Source: Saccharomyces uvarum
Lineage: Eukaryota > Ascomycota > Saccharomycetes > Saccharomycetales > Saccharomycetaceae
Length of the DNA stretch: 64,000 nucleotides
Assembly (NCBI GenBank): GCA_947243795.1
Contig: OX365934.1
Location: 620,001 to 684,000 of the forward strand
Direction of reading: 5' to 3'
In this document: in pieces, positions 47,966 through 58,317 of the stretch
Position numbering within the stretch: the first letter of the stretch is position 1
Layout: each line of letters opens with the position of its first letter
Notes under the pieces: model-generated
Seen by the model: the letters and a program-made list of their open reading frames with translations, nothing else
Told to the model about the DNA's origin: nothing
Databases searched by the model: none
Translations under genes and position numbers: made by a program

Positions 47966-50809
47966 ATGTCATTCTTTGATACCTTGCGTCAAAAGGCTCC
48001 ATTTTTAGACAAGCTTGCCGACACTTTCACCCCAACTTTAACCAGAGATGAGAAATTCAGATTGAAGTACAAGCTACCAGCCAATGAAAACATTTTAGAT
48101 GATACAAATGCTGAAGTTTCATTTGCAACCCCCAACGGCAATGGCAAAGAACATTCCGATATGACCAATAAAGGGAGAAAAACAGCCTATGTCTTCTCTG
48201 GAAGATTGTTTTTGACACCTCACTTCCTGGTGTTCCGGGATGCATTTGATCATTCGTCATGCGTACTGATCCTGAATATTTCCACTATTAAACGTGTGGA
48301 GAGATCGCCATCCGAATCGTATGAGTTTGCTCTTTTAGTAACCTTATACTCGGGAGCAAAAGTGTTGATCCAATTTATTGGTATACGTTATAGGTCAGAG
48401 CAATTTTGTAACAAGTTGAAATCAAACTTAAAACAGAACATCCCTAATGCTAAAGCTTTAACGGCTTTCCTAGAAACTTCTTATTCGGAGTTTTTAATTG
48501 CTAAGAATATACTGGGGAAAAAGGACATAACTGTACCCAGGGCAGGTCTTGGTCAACATTTTAAATATCCTGGAAATCCCACTATGGCCAAGGAGAAAGC
48601 CAAGTTAAGGTTGTGGTTTGATTATTTCAGACAAAATGGAAGAAACTTGGCTGTTGTTCAAACTCCTATGTTCAGGAAATTGATTAGAATCGGTGTACCA
48701 AACCGAATGAGGGGTGAAATTTGGGAGTTATGTTCAGGTGCGATGTATCTTCGTTATGCTAATGTTGGAGAATATGAAAAAATTTTAATTGATAACGCTG
48801 GTAAGACTTCACAAGCTATTGATGAAATCGAAAAGGATTTGAAAAGATCGCTACCAGAATATTCAGCATACCAAACCGAGGAAGGTATTCAGAGGTTGAG
48901 AAATGTCTTGACAGCCTATTCATGGAAGAATCCTGATGTTGGATACTGCCAGGCAATGAACATAGTTGTTGCAGGGTTTTTAATCTTCATGTCTGAAGAA
49001 CAAGCGTTTTGGTGTTTATGTAACCTTTGTGATATTTACGTTCCAGGGTATTATTCAAAGACGATGTACGGCACGTTGTTAGACCAAAGGGTGTTTGAAT
49101 CCTTTGTTGAAGACCGAATGCCGGTTCTCTGGGAATATATTGTCCAACATGATATCCAGATATCTGTCGTATCCTTACCTTGGTTTTTGTCCCTGTTTTC
49201 CACTTCAATGCCTTTAGAGTATGCTGTTAGAATAATGGATATCTTTTTCATGAATGGGTCCATTACACTATTTCAAGTGGCATTGGCTGTTTTAAAAATA
49301 AACGCAGACGACATTTTACAGGCTGATGATGACGGGATGTTTATCGCCATCATTAAGCACTATTTCCAAACTCTGGGCCAAAGTGCACATCCAGATTCAA
49401 GCGATATAAAATACAGGCAAATCACGAAATTCCAAGAATTGTTAGTTACAGCATTCAAAGAGTTCAGTGTCATCACCGAAGAAATGGCAATGCAAGCAAG
49501 ACACAAATATGAAAAGGGCATATTTCAGAATATTGAAACTTTTATGAAAAGGACGCAATTGCGTCATATGCCAAAAACGTTTAATCTTTCCAGTGACAAT
49601 TTATCCAATATCTATGACATGTTTTACCAAAGTATAGAAACATATAAGATCAGTATGGGAACTGGGTCATCCAATATGGGCTTCGAGGTATTTATTCAGT
49701 TCTTGAGTAAGTTTTGCGATTCGTGTAGGCCGTTTGAAAAAGAAAACGATCCAGCTTTCCGTAAACAAAAGAGGAATTTCTTGCAAAGATTGTTTGACAA
49801 TTGGGATTCTGCTCATATTGGCGAGTTAACCTTAAACGATGTGGTAACCGGATTGGATAAATTATTAACTGTTGATCTCTTACAAGCTATAAACTATTTC
49901 TTTTCTCTATATGATACAGACGGCGATGGTGAATTGCACAGGGAAGAGGTTCTGCAGCTTTCAGAAGGGCTGTTGCTGCTCACAGAACCGTGGAAGAGTG
50001 GTAGATATGTGGACCTGTTAACTAAAAAGTGCATTGAGGATGATATTGCCGAAAATATAATCAAGGAGAATGGCGAAGAAATAGTTACTATGAACCAGAT
50101 TGAGTTGCCCACAGGTGTTACTATTGATGAAGAGAAATACAAAGCAGAACAAGCAGAAAGATATTTGAAAGCTGCAAGTAATTTTCTACAGAGATCATTT
50201 GAGTATGCTAAGGCAGTTGAACTTGCGGAGGAGATTAATTTGATCGATCTCTCCGACGATGAAGACGAAGAAAATCACGCAGCAAAACTGAAACGACTGG
50301 AAAGCATAAGGGCCAATCCTGCCCTGGACCCCACACACCCAAAGGTCATAGATTTGGCAACATTTAGAATGATCATCCTGGCAGATGAAACTTATGAACT
50401 TTTTTTCTCCAACACATTACGATCATCTATTCACGTCGATGAACACATCAATGTCAATAACAAAAACAAAGTTCTTAGAAGTATGTTTGATGGTATCTTG
50501 GCTGATGGCAAAAGAGTTGCTGAACAAGTCCGTCGCCGGGTCGATTCCGTGGCAACTAGGAACAGTATCACTTCGGCAGAAAGCACACCAACTGCCGCAG
50601 CAAGTTCGACAACCACTAAGGAAGAAAAGTATGATGATTTGGACGACTTTACATCGGACCATCAATCCGAGCACGAGGAACTGCTGCAGAGCTCCTGGTT
50701 TGAAATTGACGATGCCAACGAAACTAATGCCATGCAAGAAAGGCCTTTTGAACCTCTATCAGCAAATACGTCAGAAAAGAAGTCTAATCTTATTGAGTTC
50801 GAAGCATAA
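47966..50809 (+). CDS. MDR1: Gyp2/Mdr1, TBC-domain GTPase-activating protein
   Basis: 947 residues from [17 protein letters not shown], the S. cerevisiae start (950 residues). A further ATG six bases upstream (47960) is in frame and would add Met-Asn. A GRAM-type domain (about 70-150) is followed by the TBC domain (about 225-440, with [14 protein letters not shown], the [13 protein letters not shown] Gln finger and [11 protein letters not shown]) and one EF-hand-like loop [12 protein letters not shown] near residue 648. It stimulates GTP hydrolysis on Ypt/Rab proteins, chiefly Ypt6, in Golgi and recycling traffic. The MDR1 name here means Mac1-dependent regulator and has no relation to drug pumps. 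The tail is acidic and Ser/Thr-rich. Confidence 0.96.
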   Translation: MSFFDTLRQKAPFLDKLADTFTPTLTRDEKFRLKYKLPANENILDDTNAEVSFATPNGNGKEHSDMTNKGRKTAYVFSGRLFLTPHFLVFRDAFDHSSCVLILNISTIKRVERSPSESYEFALLVTLYSGAKVLIQFIGIRYRSEQFCNKLKSNLKQNIPNAKALTAFLETSYSEFLIAKNILGKKDITVPRAGLGQHFKYPGNPTMAKEKAKLRLWFDYFRQNGRNLAVVQTPMFRKLIRIGVPNRMRGEIWELCSGAMYLRYANVGEYEKILIDNAGKTSQAIDEIEKDLKRSLPEYSAYQTEEGIQRLRNVLTAYSWKNPDVGYCQAMNIVVAGFLIFMSEEQAFWCLCNLCDIYVPGYYSKTMYGTLLDQRVFESFVEDRMPVLWEYIVQHDIQISVVSLPWFLSLFSTSMPLEYAVRIMDIFFMNGSITLFQVALAVLKINADDILQADDDGMFIAIIKHYFQTLGQSAHPDSSDIKYRQITKFQELLVTAFKEFSVITEEMAMQARHKYEKGIFQNIETFMKRTQLRHMPKTFNLSSDNLSNIYDMFYQSIETYKISMGTGSSNMGFEVFIQFLSKFCDSCRPFEKENDPAFRKQKRNFLQRLFDNWDSAHIGELTLNDVVTGLDKLLTVDLLQAINYFFSLYDTDGDGELHREEVLQLSEGLLLLTEPWKSGRYVDLLTKKCIEDDIAENIIKENGEEIVTMNQIELPTGVTIDEEKYKAEQAERYLKAASNFLQRSFEYAKAVELAEEINLIDLSDDEDEENHAAKLKRLESIRANPALDPTHPKVIDLATFRMIILADETYELFFSNTLRSSIHVDEHINVNNKNKVLRSMFDGILADGKRVAEQVRRRVDSVATRNSITSAESTPTAAASSTTTKEEKYDDLDDFTSDHQSEHEELLQSSWFEIDDANETNAMQERPFEPLSANTSEKKSNLIEFEA

Positions 50810-50857
50810 TCTTCTGTACACCAATCCTATACGATCCCAAGCCTTTATACATTTTGT

Positions 50858-50884
50858 ATATATATATATATATATATGTATATG
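50858..50884. repeat. TA dinucleotide tract after MDR1
   Basis: A TATATA... run in the MDR1 3' region, ending in TGTATATG. Efficient yeast 3'-end signals often contain TATATA, so it may act as the efficiency element for polyadenylation. Confidence 0.6.
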
Positions 50885-51093
50885 TCTAAACCAACGTGCA
50901 CTGACTGAGTTTGGTGAAGATGAACAGCCATCTCTCATTAGCGCGGATTCTCAGGGCGAGAAAGCCTGAATTCTAGCCTGGCTTGTACAATAAGCGGTGA
51001 AATATATAGGTGGCGATCACTACCGAAAGGGGTACAGCACCCACAAGTGGTACACAAACACACTGGGACACAGGAATTTTCTCACACGTTGTC

Positions 51094-52134
51094 ATGCTAG
51101 GTGCAAGTACTTTCCTGCTAGGTCTTCGACCCACAACAAAAGTGTTTTTTCGTAGCAACATCTCGCTAATCCCATCGAGAACTTTAGCATCATGTACTGG
51201 TAGGCCACAGAGCGTGGCGAAACTGATAAACCCTTCCGTATTGGTCAACCGGAGTGCGGCCCTTCAGCAGCCTATATCAAAGAGGTTTTTCTTTCAAACG
51301 TCGACTTTGAAATCCAGATGGAAGCCCATTTTCAATGAAGAAACTACTAATCGATATGTGCGTTTGAACAGGTTCCAACAGTACCAGCAGCAGAGAAACG
51401 CCGGCAACTCGCTAGGTTCTATGACCGTTCTGGGACTTTCGTTGATGGCAGGGATCTATTTTGTTTCGCCATATTTGTTTGAGCATGTGCCACCCTTCAC
51501 GTATTTTAAGGACCATCCAAAGAATTTGGTATACGCATTGTTAGGGATCAATCTTGCTGTATTTGGGTTGTGGCAATCGCCTAAATGTTGGAGGTTCCTC
51601 CAGAAGTACATGTTACTACAGAAGGATCGTATGGCAAGCAAGTTTTCCATAATTGGGAGTGCCTTCTCACATCAAGAGTTTTGGCACCTGGGTATGAATA
51701 TGCTGGCATTGTGGTCGTTTGGTGTTTCACTGTCGACGATGCTGGGCGCATCGAATTTTTTCTCCCTATACATGACCAGTGCCATTGCAGGGTCCTTGTT
51801 TTCGTTATGGTACCCGAAGCTTGCACGCCTGGCTATTGCTGGGCCTAGTTTGGGTGCTAGTGGTGCCCTATTTGGAGTATTGGGATGCTTTTCATATTTG
51901 TTCCCTCATGCTAAAATACTGTTATTTGTCTTCCCTGTTCCAGGCGGCGCCTGGGTAGCATTCTTGGCATCAGTGGCATGGAATGCAGCCGGTTGCGCTT
52001 TGAGATGGGGATCGTTTGATTATGCTGCACATCTAGGAGGCTCTATGATGGGTGTTTTGTATGGATGGTATATTAGTAAAGCTGTCGAGAAGCAAAGGCA
52101 GCAGCGTCTGCAGAGCACCGGTAGGTGGTTCTAG
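51094..52134 (+). CDS. PCP1: Pcp1, mitochondrial inner-membrane rhomboid protease
   Basis: 346 residues from MLGASTFLLGLRPTTK, the same length as in S. cerevisiae. The frame runs upstream only from a GTG. A basic presequence (about 1-70) precedes six or seven membrane helices. The rhomboid dyad is clear: Ser256 in GPSLGASGALFG and His313 in DYAAHLGGSMMG, at exactly the S. cerevisiae positions. Pcp1 cleaves cytochrome c peroxidase (Ccp1) and the dynamin-like Mgm1 within the inner membrane, which controls mitochondrial fusion and shape. It is the yeast equivalent of PARL. The N-terminal 100 residues are much less conserved than the membrane part. Confidence 0.97.
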   Translation: MLGASTFLLGLRPTTKVFFRSNISLIPSRTLASCTGRPQSVAKLINPSVLVNRSAALQQPISKRFFFQTSTLKSRWKPIFNEETTNRYVRLNRFQQYQQQRNAGNSLGSMTVLGLSLMAGIYFVSPYLFEHVPPFTYFKDHPKNLVYALLGINLAVFGLWQSPKCWRFLQKYMLLQKDRMASKFSIIGSAFSHQEFWHLGMNMLALWSFGVSLSTMLGASNFFSLYMTSAIAGSLFSLWYPKLARLAIAGPSLGASGALFGVLGCFSYLFPHAKILLFVFPVPGGAWVAFLASVAWNAAGCALRWGSFDYAAHLGGSMMGVLYGWYISKAVEKQRQQRLQSTGRWF

Positions 52135-52311
52135 TTGGTTTGCAAACACATACCTTCACCCGACTTATTGTAAATATCACTATGACTTCTATGTACTTAA
52201 TCAAATTTATGCATCTAAAAATATTAGCCTTGTAATATCATATGTACAGGAAACACCTTGGTAAAAAAGAATATATTGAACAGGGGGATAAACAGTGGTG
52301 CTTCGAAGATT

Positions 52312-52863
52312 TCACTTCCTATTTTTAAGTAATCCTTCTCTGACAACAAAATATCCATTCTTGGATTCTGCAGCAAGCCCCGTAGCCGTCCAAGATCCGC
52401 TAACCTCGCCTATATCCGCATCTTGCTTCTGGTGTTTGACGGCTTCTAGTAGCATCTTATAGTTCAATAGTGTTGTTTTTCTCGGCATCAATCGAGCACC
52501 ATACTCTTCCACACCAGTTCCATCTTCAACAGGTATATCATGCAGTCTGTTGACGAATGATAACTGCTTGGCAAGTTGCATTTGAATCCCTTCTATGTCC
52601 GCTCCTTCTAGAGGCAGGCCCGATAATCGCAGCAATTTCTTCACAAGCTTTACAGGCGGCAACTTAAGGGCACTCTCCTCTACATTCGTTCCCAAGTATT
52701 CATGAACAGACCACACAGGTTCTGATAGGTAATCCTTTATTTGACCCATATTCTCAAATTTCTTACCAATCTTAGCTCCCCCAGTGGACGCTAACCGGTG
52801 ACTTCCCAGGCGGTTAATCCTACCCGCTATATGCATCCTGCATATCCACCGTGTGCTGAACAT
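52312..52863 (-). CDS. GTF1: Gtf1 (GatF), mitochondrial tRNA-dependent amidotransferase subunit
   Basis: 183 residues, the S. cerevisiae length. The N-terminus (MFSTRWICRMHIAGRINRLG) looks like a mitochondrial presequence. The body keeps STGGAKIGKKFENM, the PVWSVHEYLG segment and a C-terminal GEVSGSWTATGLAAESKNG block. GatF is a fungal-specific subunit of the GatFAB complex in the mitochondrial matrix. The complex converts Glu-tRNA-Gln to Gln-tRNA-Gln, because yeast mitochondria lack their own glutaminyl-tRNA synthetase. It is divergent from NOP7 across 284 bp. Confidence 0.94.
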   Translation of the reverse strand: MFSTRWICRMHIAGRINRLGSHRLASTGGAKIGKKFENMGQIKDYLSEPVWSVHEYLGTNVEESALKLPPVKLVKKLLRLSGLPLEGADIEGIQMQLAKQLSFVNRLHDIPVEDGTGVEEYGARLMPRKTTLLNYKMLLEAVKHQKQDADIGEVSGSWTATGLAAESKNGYFVVREGLLKNRK

Positions 52864-52997
52864 AGCCTTGGGCTATGTCTGAGTCCAAGCAACTCACCAA
52901 AAAGGATCGAGAACCAGTTGATATTATCCCCTTCTTTGCTTACATTCACTAAGTGATGACATCTCGTCTGCAGTGACTATTTATGCTCGAAAAAAAA

Positions 52998-53027
52998 GAA
53001 AATTTTTTTGCGATGAGATGAGATGAG
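52998..53027 (+). promoter_or_regulatory. RRPE followed by triple PAC motif of NOP7
   Basis: GAAAATTTTTTT (52998-53009) is an RRPE-type element. It abuts GCGATGAG (53010-53017), a perfect PAC core, and GATGAG recurs in overlap at 53017-53022 and 53022-53027. This is a compact ribosome-biogenesis promoter about 120-150 bp before the NOP7 ATG. GTF1, on the other side, is not a ribosome-biogenesis gene. Confidence 0.8.
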
Positions 53028-53147
53028 AAAAGATGAAAAATTTCGGATGGTTATTAGTGTAGTATATTGTAAGTTGTACTCTTGTTCTTAATATATAGTT
53101 TGGAAGTATAATAAATAATAGAGTATTAGTGACATCCTATATATACA

Positions 53148-54944
53148 ATGAGAATCAAAAAGAAGAACACCAGAGGTAACGCTAGAAACTTTATCACCAG
53201 ATCTCAAGCTGTGAGAAAATTACAAGTTTCTCTTGCTGATTTCAGAAGATTATGTATTTTCAAAGGTATTTACCCAAGAGAACCAAGAAATAAGAAGAAG
53301 GCAAACAAGGGTTCCACTGCTCCAACAACTTTCTACTATGCTAAGGATATTCAATACCTAATGCATGAGCCCGTCTTGGCTAAATTTAGAGAGCATAAAA
53401 CTTTTGCAAGGAAATTAACGAGAGCCTTAGGTAGAGGTGAAGTTTCCTCTGCTAAAAGATTAGAAGAAAACAGAGACACCTACACTCTAGATCATATTAT
53501 CAAGGAACGTTACCCAAGTTTCCCAGATGCTCTGAGGGATATTGACGATGCCTTGAATATGTTATTCCTTTTCTCTAATTTGCCCTCGACGAATCAAGTT
53601 TCATCGAATATTGTCAGTGATGCTCAAAAACTTTGTAATCAATGGTTGGCCTATGTGGCTAAAGAACGTTTGGTTCGTAAAGTATTCGTATCAATCAAGG
53701 GTGTCTACTATCAAGCTAACATCAAAGGTGAAGAAGTTAGATGGTTAGTTCCATTCAAGTTTCCAGAAAATATTCCAAGCGATGTTGACTTTAGAATCAT
53801 GTTGACCTTCTTGGAATTTTATTCAACTTTATTGCATTTCGTTCTGTACAAACTATACACTGATAGTGGGTTGATTTATCCACCAAAATTGGATCTTGAA
53901 AAGGATAAAATCATAAGTGGTTTGTCATCATACATCCTCGAATCTAGACAAGAGGACAATTTGCTACAACATGAACCAGCCGAAATTAAAGAAGACGCAC
54001 AAGTTGAAACTTTGGATGCATCGACATTAAAATCTGCTTTAAATGCCGACAAGGCAAAACTTGAAGAAACAAGCAAAGAGGAACAAGAACAAGAACAAGA
54101 ACAAGAACAAGAACAAAATGAAGAAACAGAATTAGACACATTCGAAGACAATAACAAGAACAAGGGTGACATTTTAATACAACCAACCAAGTATGATTCC
54201 CCAGTTGCTGCTTTATACTCCGATTTTGTTTTCTATATTGGTAGAGAAGTTCCAATCGATATTCTTGAATTCCTAATTCTATCATGTGGTGGTAATGTCA
54301 TCAGTGAAGCCGCTTTAGATCAAATTGAGGGCAAAAAAGATATTGACATGTCAAAGATTACCCATCAAATTGTTGACAGACCAGTATTGAAAAATAAGGT
54401 TGCTGGTAGAACATATATTCAGCCGCAATGGATCTTCGATTGTATCAATAAGAGTGAGTTGGTTCCTGCCAACAGGTATCTTCCAGGTGAAACACTTCCA
54501 CCTCATTTGAGTCCATGGGGTGATGCTATTGGTTATGACCCAACTGCTCCTGTGGAAGAAGGTGAAGAAAGCGAAAGTGAGAGTGAAGCTGAAGTTGAAG
54601 AAGAAAACCAAGAAGTCGTTGTTGAAGGTGAAGAAGATGAAGAGGACGAAGAGTTACAAGCTCAAAAGGAGTTGGAATTGGAAGCACAAGGTGTCAAATA
54701 TTCAGAAGCTCCTGAAGCCAGTAAGGGTGCTACTAAGTCAAAGAACAAGAAGAGAAAGGTTGACGAAGAAGAAGAAGAAAAGAAGTTGAAGATGATTATG
54801 ATGAGTAACAAACAAAAGAAACTCTACAAAAAGATGAAATATTCCAATTCCAAAAAGGAGGAACAAACTGAAAGTTTGAAAAAGAAAAAGAAGCAAATTG
54901 CCAAGCAAAAGGCTAAATTGGGTAAACTGAACTCCAAAAAATAA
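53148..54944 (+). CDS. NOP7: Nop7 (pescadillo), 60S assembly factor
   Basis: 598 residues (about 605 in S. cerevisiae). The N-terminal pescadillo domain begins [21 protein letters not shown] low-complexity Glu/Gln linker (about 310-330) is encoded by six GAACAA repeats (54081-54116). A BRCT domain (about 355-450, with [18 protein letters not shown] and [16 protein letters not shown]) follows, then a long acidic and finally Lys-rich tail. Nop7 forms the PeBoW-like complex with Erb1 and Ytm1 in the nucleolus and is required for 27S pre-rRNA processing. It is also linked to replication complexes. Repeat-length changes probably explain the length difference. The promoter has RRPE and PAC sites. 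Confidence 0.97.
   Translation: MRIKKKNTRGNARNFITRSQAVRKLQVSLADFRRLCIFKGIYPREPRNKKKANKGSTAPTTFYYAKDIQYLMHEPVLAKFREHKTFARKLTRALGRGEVSSAKRLEENRDTYTLDHIIKERYPSFPDALRDIDDALNMLFLFSNLPSTNQVSSNIVSDAQKLCNQWLAYVAKERLVRKVFVSIKGVYYQANIKGEEVRWLVPFKFPENIPSDVDFRIMLTFLEFYSTLLHFVLYKLYTDSGLIYPPKLDLEKDKIISGLSSYILESRQEDNLLQHEPAEIKEDAQVETLDASTLKSALNADKAKLEETSKEEQEQEQEQEQEQNEETELDTFEDNNKNKGDILIQPTKYDSPVAALYSDFVFYIGREVPIDILEFLILSCGGNVISEAALDQIEGKKDIDMSKITHQIVDRPVLKNKVAGRTYIQPQWIFDCINKSELVPANRYLPGETLPPHLSPWGDAIGYDPTAPVEEGEESESESEAEVEEENQEVVVEGEEDEEDEELQAQKELELEAQGVKYSEAPEASKGATKSKNKKRKVDEEEEEKKLKMIMMSNKQKKLYKKMKYSNSKKEEQTESLKKKKKQIAKQKAKLGKLNSKK
54081..54116 (+). repeat. (GAACAA)6 hexanucleotide repeat in NOP7
   Basis: Six perfect GAACAA units encode alternating Glu-Gln in the linker between the pescadillo and BRCT domains. 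In-frame length changes here would be tolerated. Confidence 0.9.
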
Positions 54945-55155
54945 GCTGTTTCCTTTTAGGTTTCTTGTTACAACTTGATATCTTTTTTTTCCTTTATAAT
55001 CCTTGATTTAACAACGTGAGACATATAACTACATATTGTACCCTTAGAGATAGGGATACTTGTACATTAAAAAAATTTATTGTTTAACTACAAACTTTTG
55101 TCTCTTTTTTCTAAATGTATCAAAGATATTTTTAGGAGAAGTTGAAGTACTATCG

Positions 55156-56079
55156 TCATATTAGAAGATTTCCATGTGCTACCCTGGAGTCCATCGATTG
55201 CCTATCCGGTACACTTAGGTTAATGTAACCTTGTAGTTCTTTTTTCAGACTCATTAATACAGTCTCTGTATAGTTTATACGGTCAATATCAGTACCTCTA
55301 CTAACGTTAATATAAGCCTTTATTAAGAATCCTCCGTTGGTTATTTGCGAATTCCCATTTTCTTCTATATGCCAAATTTTTTGTAATTCTAATATTAGAC
55401 CATGCTTCATAAAGAATTTCACACCAATCGTGAGATACTGGAACTCAAATACATACCCTAATTCATTCATGAGTGAAGATATTGATGAGTTTTCACCAGC
55501 AGAAGATAGTATAATCGTTTCAGCTATTGTTTGCATCGAGACACTTCTGTTATTACCTGCAGCCGGAATATCTGAAATCTGTAATGACCAAGAAGAACAT
55601 GATTTGTTGCCAACAGTGGAAGTTGCGTCCATGTCAACATCTACTTCATCATTCTTATTTTCACCTTCTTTTACATCGCTTCCTACATTTTCAGCGTCAT
55701 TTTTACTCCCGTTAGTACTGTTGCTATTGCTGGTTTGTGGAACTTCGTCATGTAGAATCTTCTTTGTCATAGAATAGTCCAGCGGAATTTCATCATTAGT
55801 AAAGGACTTTAAAATTTTAAAATTCAATGGCTTACCAGCCATTGTTTCATCAATCAAGTAAGAAAAGGGCAATTCTTTAGAAAGCTTTATTCTGTTCGGC
55901 TCAACCAATTGGTTCCTGGAATTTACATTTTCGACATCGTAAGACGGATTTGGTTTCCAAATAGTGCATAAACTGTTATATAAAAGCGGTGGATTACCTG
56001 ATATTGTTGTTAGTGTTGATATTAATAAATCATAACCATCGTCATTAATGGACCCAAACAGACTCAGTTGCTGGACCAT
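55156..56079 (-). CDS. SRB5: Srb5 (Med18), Mediator head subunit
   Basis: 307 residues, the S. cerevisiae length. It begins MVQQLSLFGSINDDGYDLL and has the Med18 beta-barrel, interrupted by an acidic Asn/Ser/Asp linker at about 120-165. Conserved parts include ELPFSYLIDETMAGKPLNFK and VFEFQYLTIGVKFFMKHG. With Med20, Med18 forms the movable jaw of the Mediator head, contacts RNA polymerase II through Rpb4/7 and supports initiation and, for Med18, aspects of termination. It converges on NOP7 with 211 bp between the stops. Confidence 0.95.
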   Translation of the reverse strand: MVQQLSLFGSINDDGYDLLISTLTTISGNPPLLYNSLCTIWKPNPSYDVENVNSRNQLVEPNRIKLSKELPFSYLIDETMAGKPLNFKILKSFTNDEIPLDYSMTKKILHDEVPQTSNSNSTNGSKNDAENVGSDVKEGENKNDEVDVDMDATSTVGNKSCSSWSLQISDIPAAGNNRSVSMQTIAETIILSSAGENSSISSLMNELGYVFEFQYLTIGVKFFMKHGLILELQKIWHIEENGNSQITNGGFLIKAYINVSRGTDIDRINYTETVLMSLKKELQGYINLSVPDRQSMDSRVAHGNLLI

Positions 56080-56308
56080 ATTTCTTGTTAATGTAAGTTA
56101 TGCTGGCGTGTAAATTTAACGTTGTACTTTTTTTTTATTTTGGTTCTTCATTTTTTTTTATTTCAGATGTTTTTATAAATCTGTATAATAAAATTATTTT
56201 TTTTTTCAAAGCAAAGGGTATCTCATTATAAAACACAATGCTAAGAAAGAGTAGATTCCGACAAACAATAAGAAGTAAAATCTCAGAAACCCTAAACAAG
56301 AATAAATA

Positions 56309-56542
56309 ATGGCTGTCGATGTACCTCGTACTGTAATCAATAAACTCATGCTATTTACCGTGGCAATGGTTGTACTGCCTGTACTTACATTTTTTATTAT
56401 TCAGCAGTACACACCAAACACCCTAGTCAGTGGAGGTTTGGCTGCTGCAATGGCCAACGTCGTTCTCATTGTTTACATCGTTGTAGCCTTCTGTGAAGAT
56501 ACTGGTGATTATAAGGTTGAAGGTAACAAAAAAGAAGATTGA
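56309..56542 (+). CDS. VMA21: Vma21, V-ATPase V0 assembly factor
   Basis: 77 residues, the S. cerevisiae length, nearly identical to it. It has two transmembrane helices (about 11-31, [18 protein letters not shown], and about 40-60, [19 protein letters not shown]) and a C-terminal KKED, the dilysine signal for return to the ER. Vma21 escorts the assembling V0 proteolipid ring out of the ER and recycles. VOA1, which lies next to it and converges on it, encodes another V0 assembly factor. Confidence 0.97.
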   Translation: MAVDVPRTVINKLMLFTVAMVVLPVLTFFIIQQYTPNTLVSGGLAAAMANVVLIVYIVVAFCEDTGDYKVEGNKKED

Positions 56543-56707
56543 TGGAATGAGAATTTCTGTGTTACGTTGGGCATATATTAGAAAATATATAGTAAAGGTC
56601 AAATAGTAAAAAAAAGTAGCTTTAAATGTTATGACAGATCGGAATATATGTATATATAAACCGATCTTTACATATGTTTATTTCAAATATATGAGTATAT
56701 ATAACAA

Positions 56708-57505
56708 TTAATTATTTTTCTTTATTGGGTTTGAAGATTTTTCCAGAGCACCATAGGTAATATCTAAATTAGATATCCAAGAGAGCGCAACGATCAAAAT
56801 GAACACCAGCAATGCGGAAACAATTAGGCACATAAGAAGTCCTTCAGTCCAAATAGAGCTTAAAATATCATTGTCACCATCATGAGCTTCTTTCTTATCA
56901 TCGTGGCTCAAGATATCTTTAAAATCAATGACATAGTCATCTGCGTCAATGGTATCAACCGAGTTGATAACGACAGTCAAATCATCACCAGATTTATCTT
57001 CCAAAAACATTAAGCAAGATTCGATGAATTCGTCCAATTTGTTCAAATCGTAGTTGCTTGAAGGAAATTTGAACAACACAATGCTTTTGTCATCTAAGGA
57101 GTAGTCATACAATAATTCAGAAGCACTTTGAGTTAAATCATTTACGATAAACTGCTCTGTAATGGAGGATAATGATTGGGGGATGCTCAAAGGCGATTCA
57201 TCACTGACACCTAAAGCGACTTCATTAGAAAAAAACCTACCGAAAAATGTGTACTCTTCAAGACTTTCGCCGAATACCACCTTATTGATTAATGGGTAGT
57301 CGTCAAACTCGAAGACGGCAATAGCACTATCAACAGTTGATATCACATCTGCTGTTGAAGACTCAGAGCTGAAAATGTTCAAATTTGACTCTTTGGCTAG
57401 TGAAATAAAGGAGGAGCTTTTCTTGGATGAGGCTGCCTCGGCAGTCTTGGAAAGAAACCACGATAAAGTGAAAACGAAAAAGGCGTACAGCTGACCGAAT
57501 GCCAT
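56708..57505 (-). CDS. VOA1: Voa1, V0 assembly protein with ER retrieval signal
   Basis: 265 residues from the ATG ending at 57505 (MAFGQLYAFFVFTLSWFLSK), matching the S. cerevisiae length. The frame runs on upstream only to a TTG. A signal peptide (about 1-24) is followed by an acidic lumenal domain of about 190 residues and a C-terminal membrane helix (about 222-245, LLMCLIVSALLVFILIVALS). The last residues, IKKNN, give the dilysine KKNN for ER retention. Voa1 binds Vma21 and helps build the V0 sector of the vacuolar ATPase. The lumenal domain is fast-evolving, with clearly lower identity to S. cerevisiae than its neighbours. Confidence 0.95.
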   Translation of the reverse strand: MAFGQLYAFFVFTLSWFLSKTAEAASSKKSSSFISLAKESNLNIFSSESSTADVISTVDSAIAVFEFDDYPLINKVVFGESLEEYTFFGRFFSNEVALGVSDESPLSIPQSLSSITEQFIVNDLTQSASELLYDYSLDDKSIVLFKFPSSNYDLNKLDEFIESCLMFLEDKSGDDLTVVINSVDTIDADDYVIDFKDILSHDDKKEAHDGDNDILSSIWTEGLLMCLIVSALLVFILIVALSWISNLDITYGALEKSSNPIKKNN

Positions 57506-58235
57506 TTCTATAACTTTGCAATTCAAATCTGGAATATGGTAGTCACAACAGTAGTTCTTATAAATAACTTTTTACCCTTTTATTTCTGCTTTAAAATTTA
57601 TCAACGTTTGTTCTTATATAAGAAATAGCGTTTGTCTTCTCTAACGTGTAAAGTGATATATTTACATATCGCAAAGATGTTGCAACATAGAAAGTGTGAC
57701 AGCTATCGTACCGTTGCGTGGTCTAAATTTCATTCAAGAAAAGTAATGCTACTGTTCGGTTTTGCTCATGAACACAGTTCATTGTACGCAGGGACACCTC
57801 AGTAGATATTGTGTGCCTACAGCGACTTGGTTCGAACGCTATGCTAAGAGAAGGAGAAAATCGAAAAGAATGCAGCGCAAACTTCTTTCCTTTGACCGTG
57901 ACTGATCGCTTATAAGGTTGAAATTGAAGTGAACTGGCGAGATTACTGCACAAGAGATTACAATCTTGGAACAACCTTGCCTTGTAATTTCCATGGTAGT
58001 CGAGACGAGAAGCATTATTTTACATTTCGGGACTGAAATGTTGCTACTGATTAGTTACTTGGTACTTTGTGTACATCTTTGGTTTGGTTATAGGACTTGA
58101 ACACGAGTAAAATTTTTTTACAAAACCGCGCGCTCATTAACTATAAGGTGTTGATTTCAAATGCCAAATCGGAGTATTTTACTCTTTCTCCTCTGTGTTT
58201 CATTCTCCTCAGAAAGCATCTTTAACAATTGATTT
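57506..58235. other. VOA1 promoter to tRNA-Leu gap
   Basis: About 730 bp with no supported gene. A B-box-like GGTTCGAACGC at 57829-57839 stands alone without a cloverleaf. An 83-codon minus-strand frame here is not convincing. The left 150 bp should be the VOA1 promoter. Confidence 0.5.
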
Positions 58236-58317
58236 GGTACTCTGGCCGAGTGGTCTAAGGCGTCAGGTCGAGGTCCTGATCTCTCCGGAGGCGCGGGTTC
58301 AAACCCCGCGGGTATCA
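58236..58317 (+). tRNA. tL(GAG)G: tRNA-Leu, anticodon GAG
   Basis: An 82-nt type II tRNA with a long variable arm (about CTCTCCGGAG). Acceptor GGTACTC pairs with GGGTATC and is followed by discriminator A. The anticodon stem is TCAGG/CCTGA with loop TCGAGGT, giving anticodon GAG, which reads CUC and CUU. Base 33 by this folding is C instead of the usual U. The T arm is GCGGG-TTCAAAC-CCCGC. There is no intron. T-runs follow at 58321-58338 as terminator. Confidence 0.95.

Noticed and set aside
57829-57839. B-box-like GGTTCGAACGC suggesting a tRNA relic
   Set aside because: Two bases off the consensus and no A box or cloverleaf around it.
57723-57974. 83-codon minus-strand frame before tRNA-Leu
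   Set aside because: No family resemblance and no promoter signal; composition is like the surrounding noncoding DNA.
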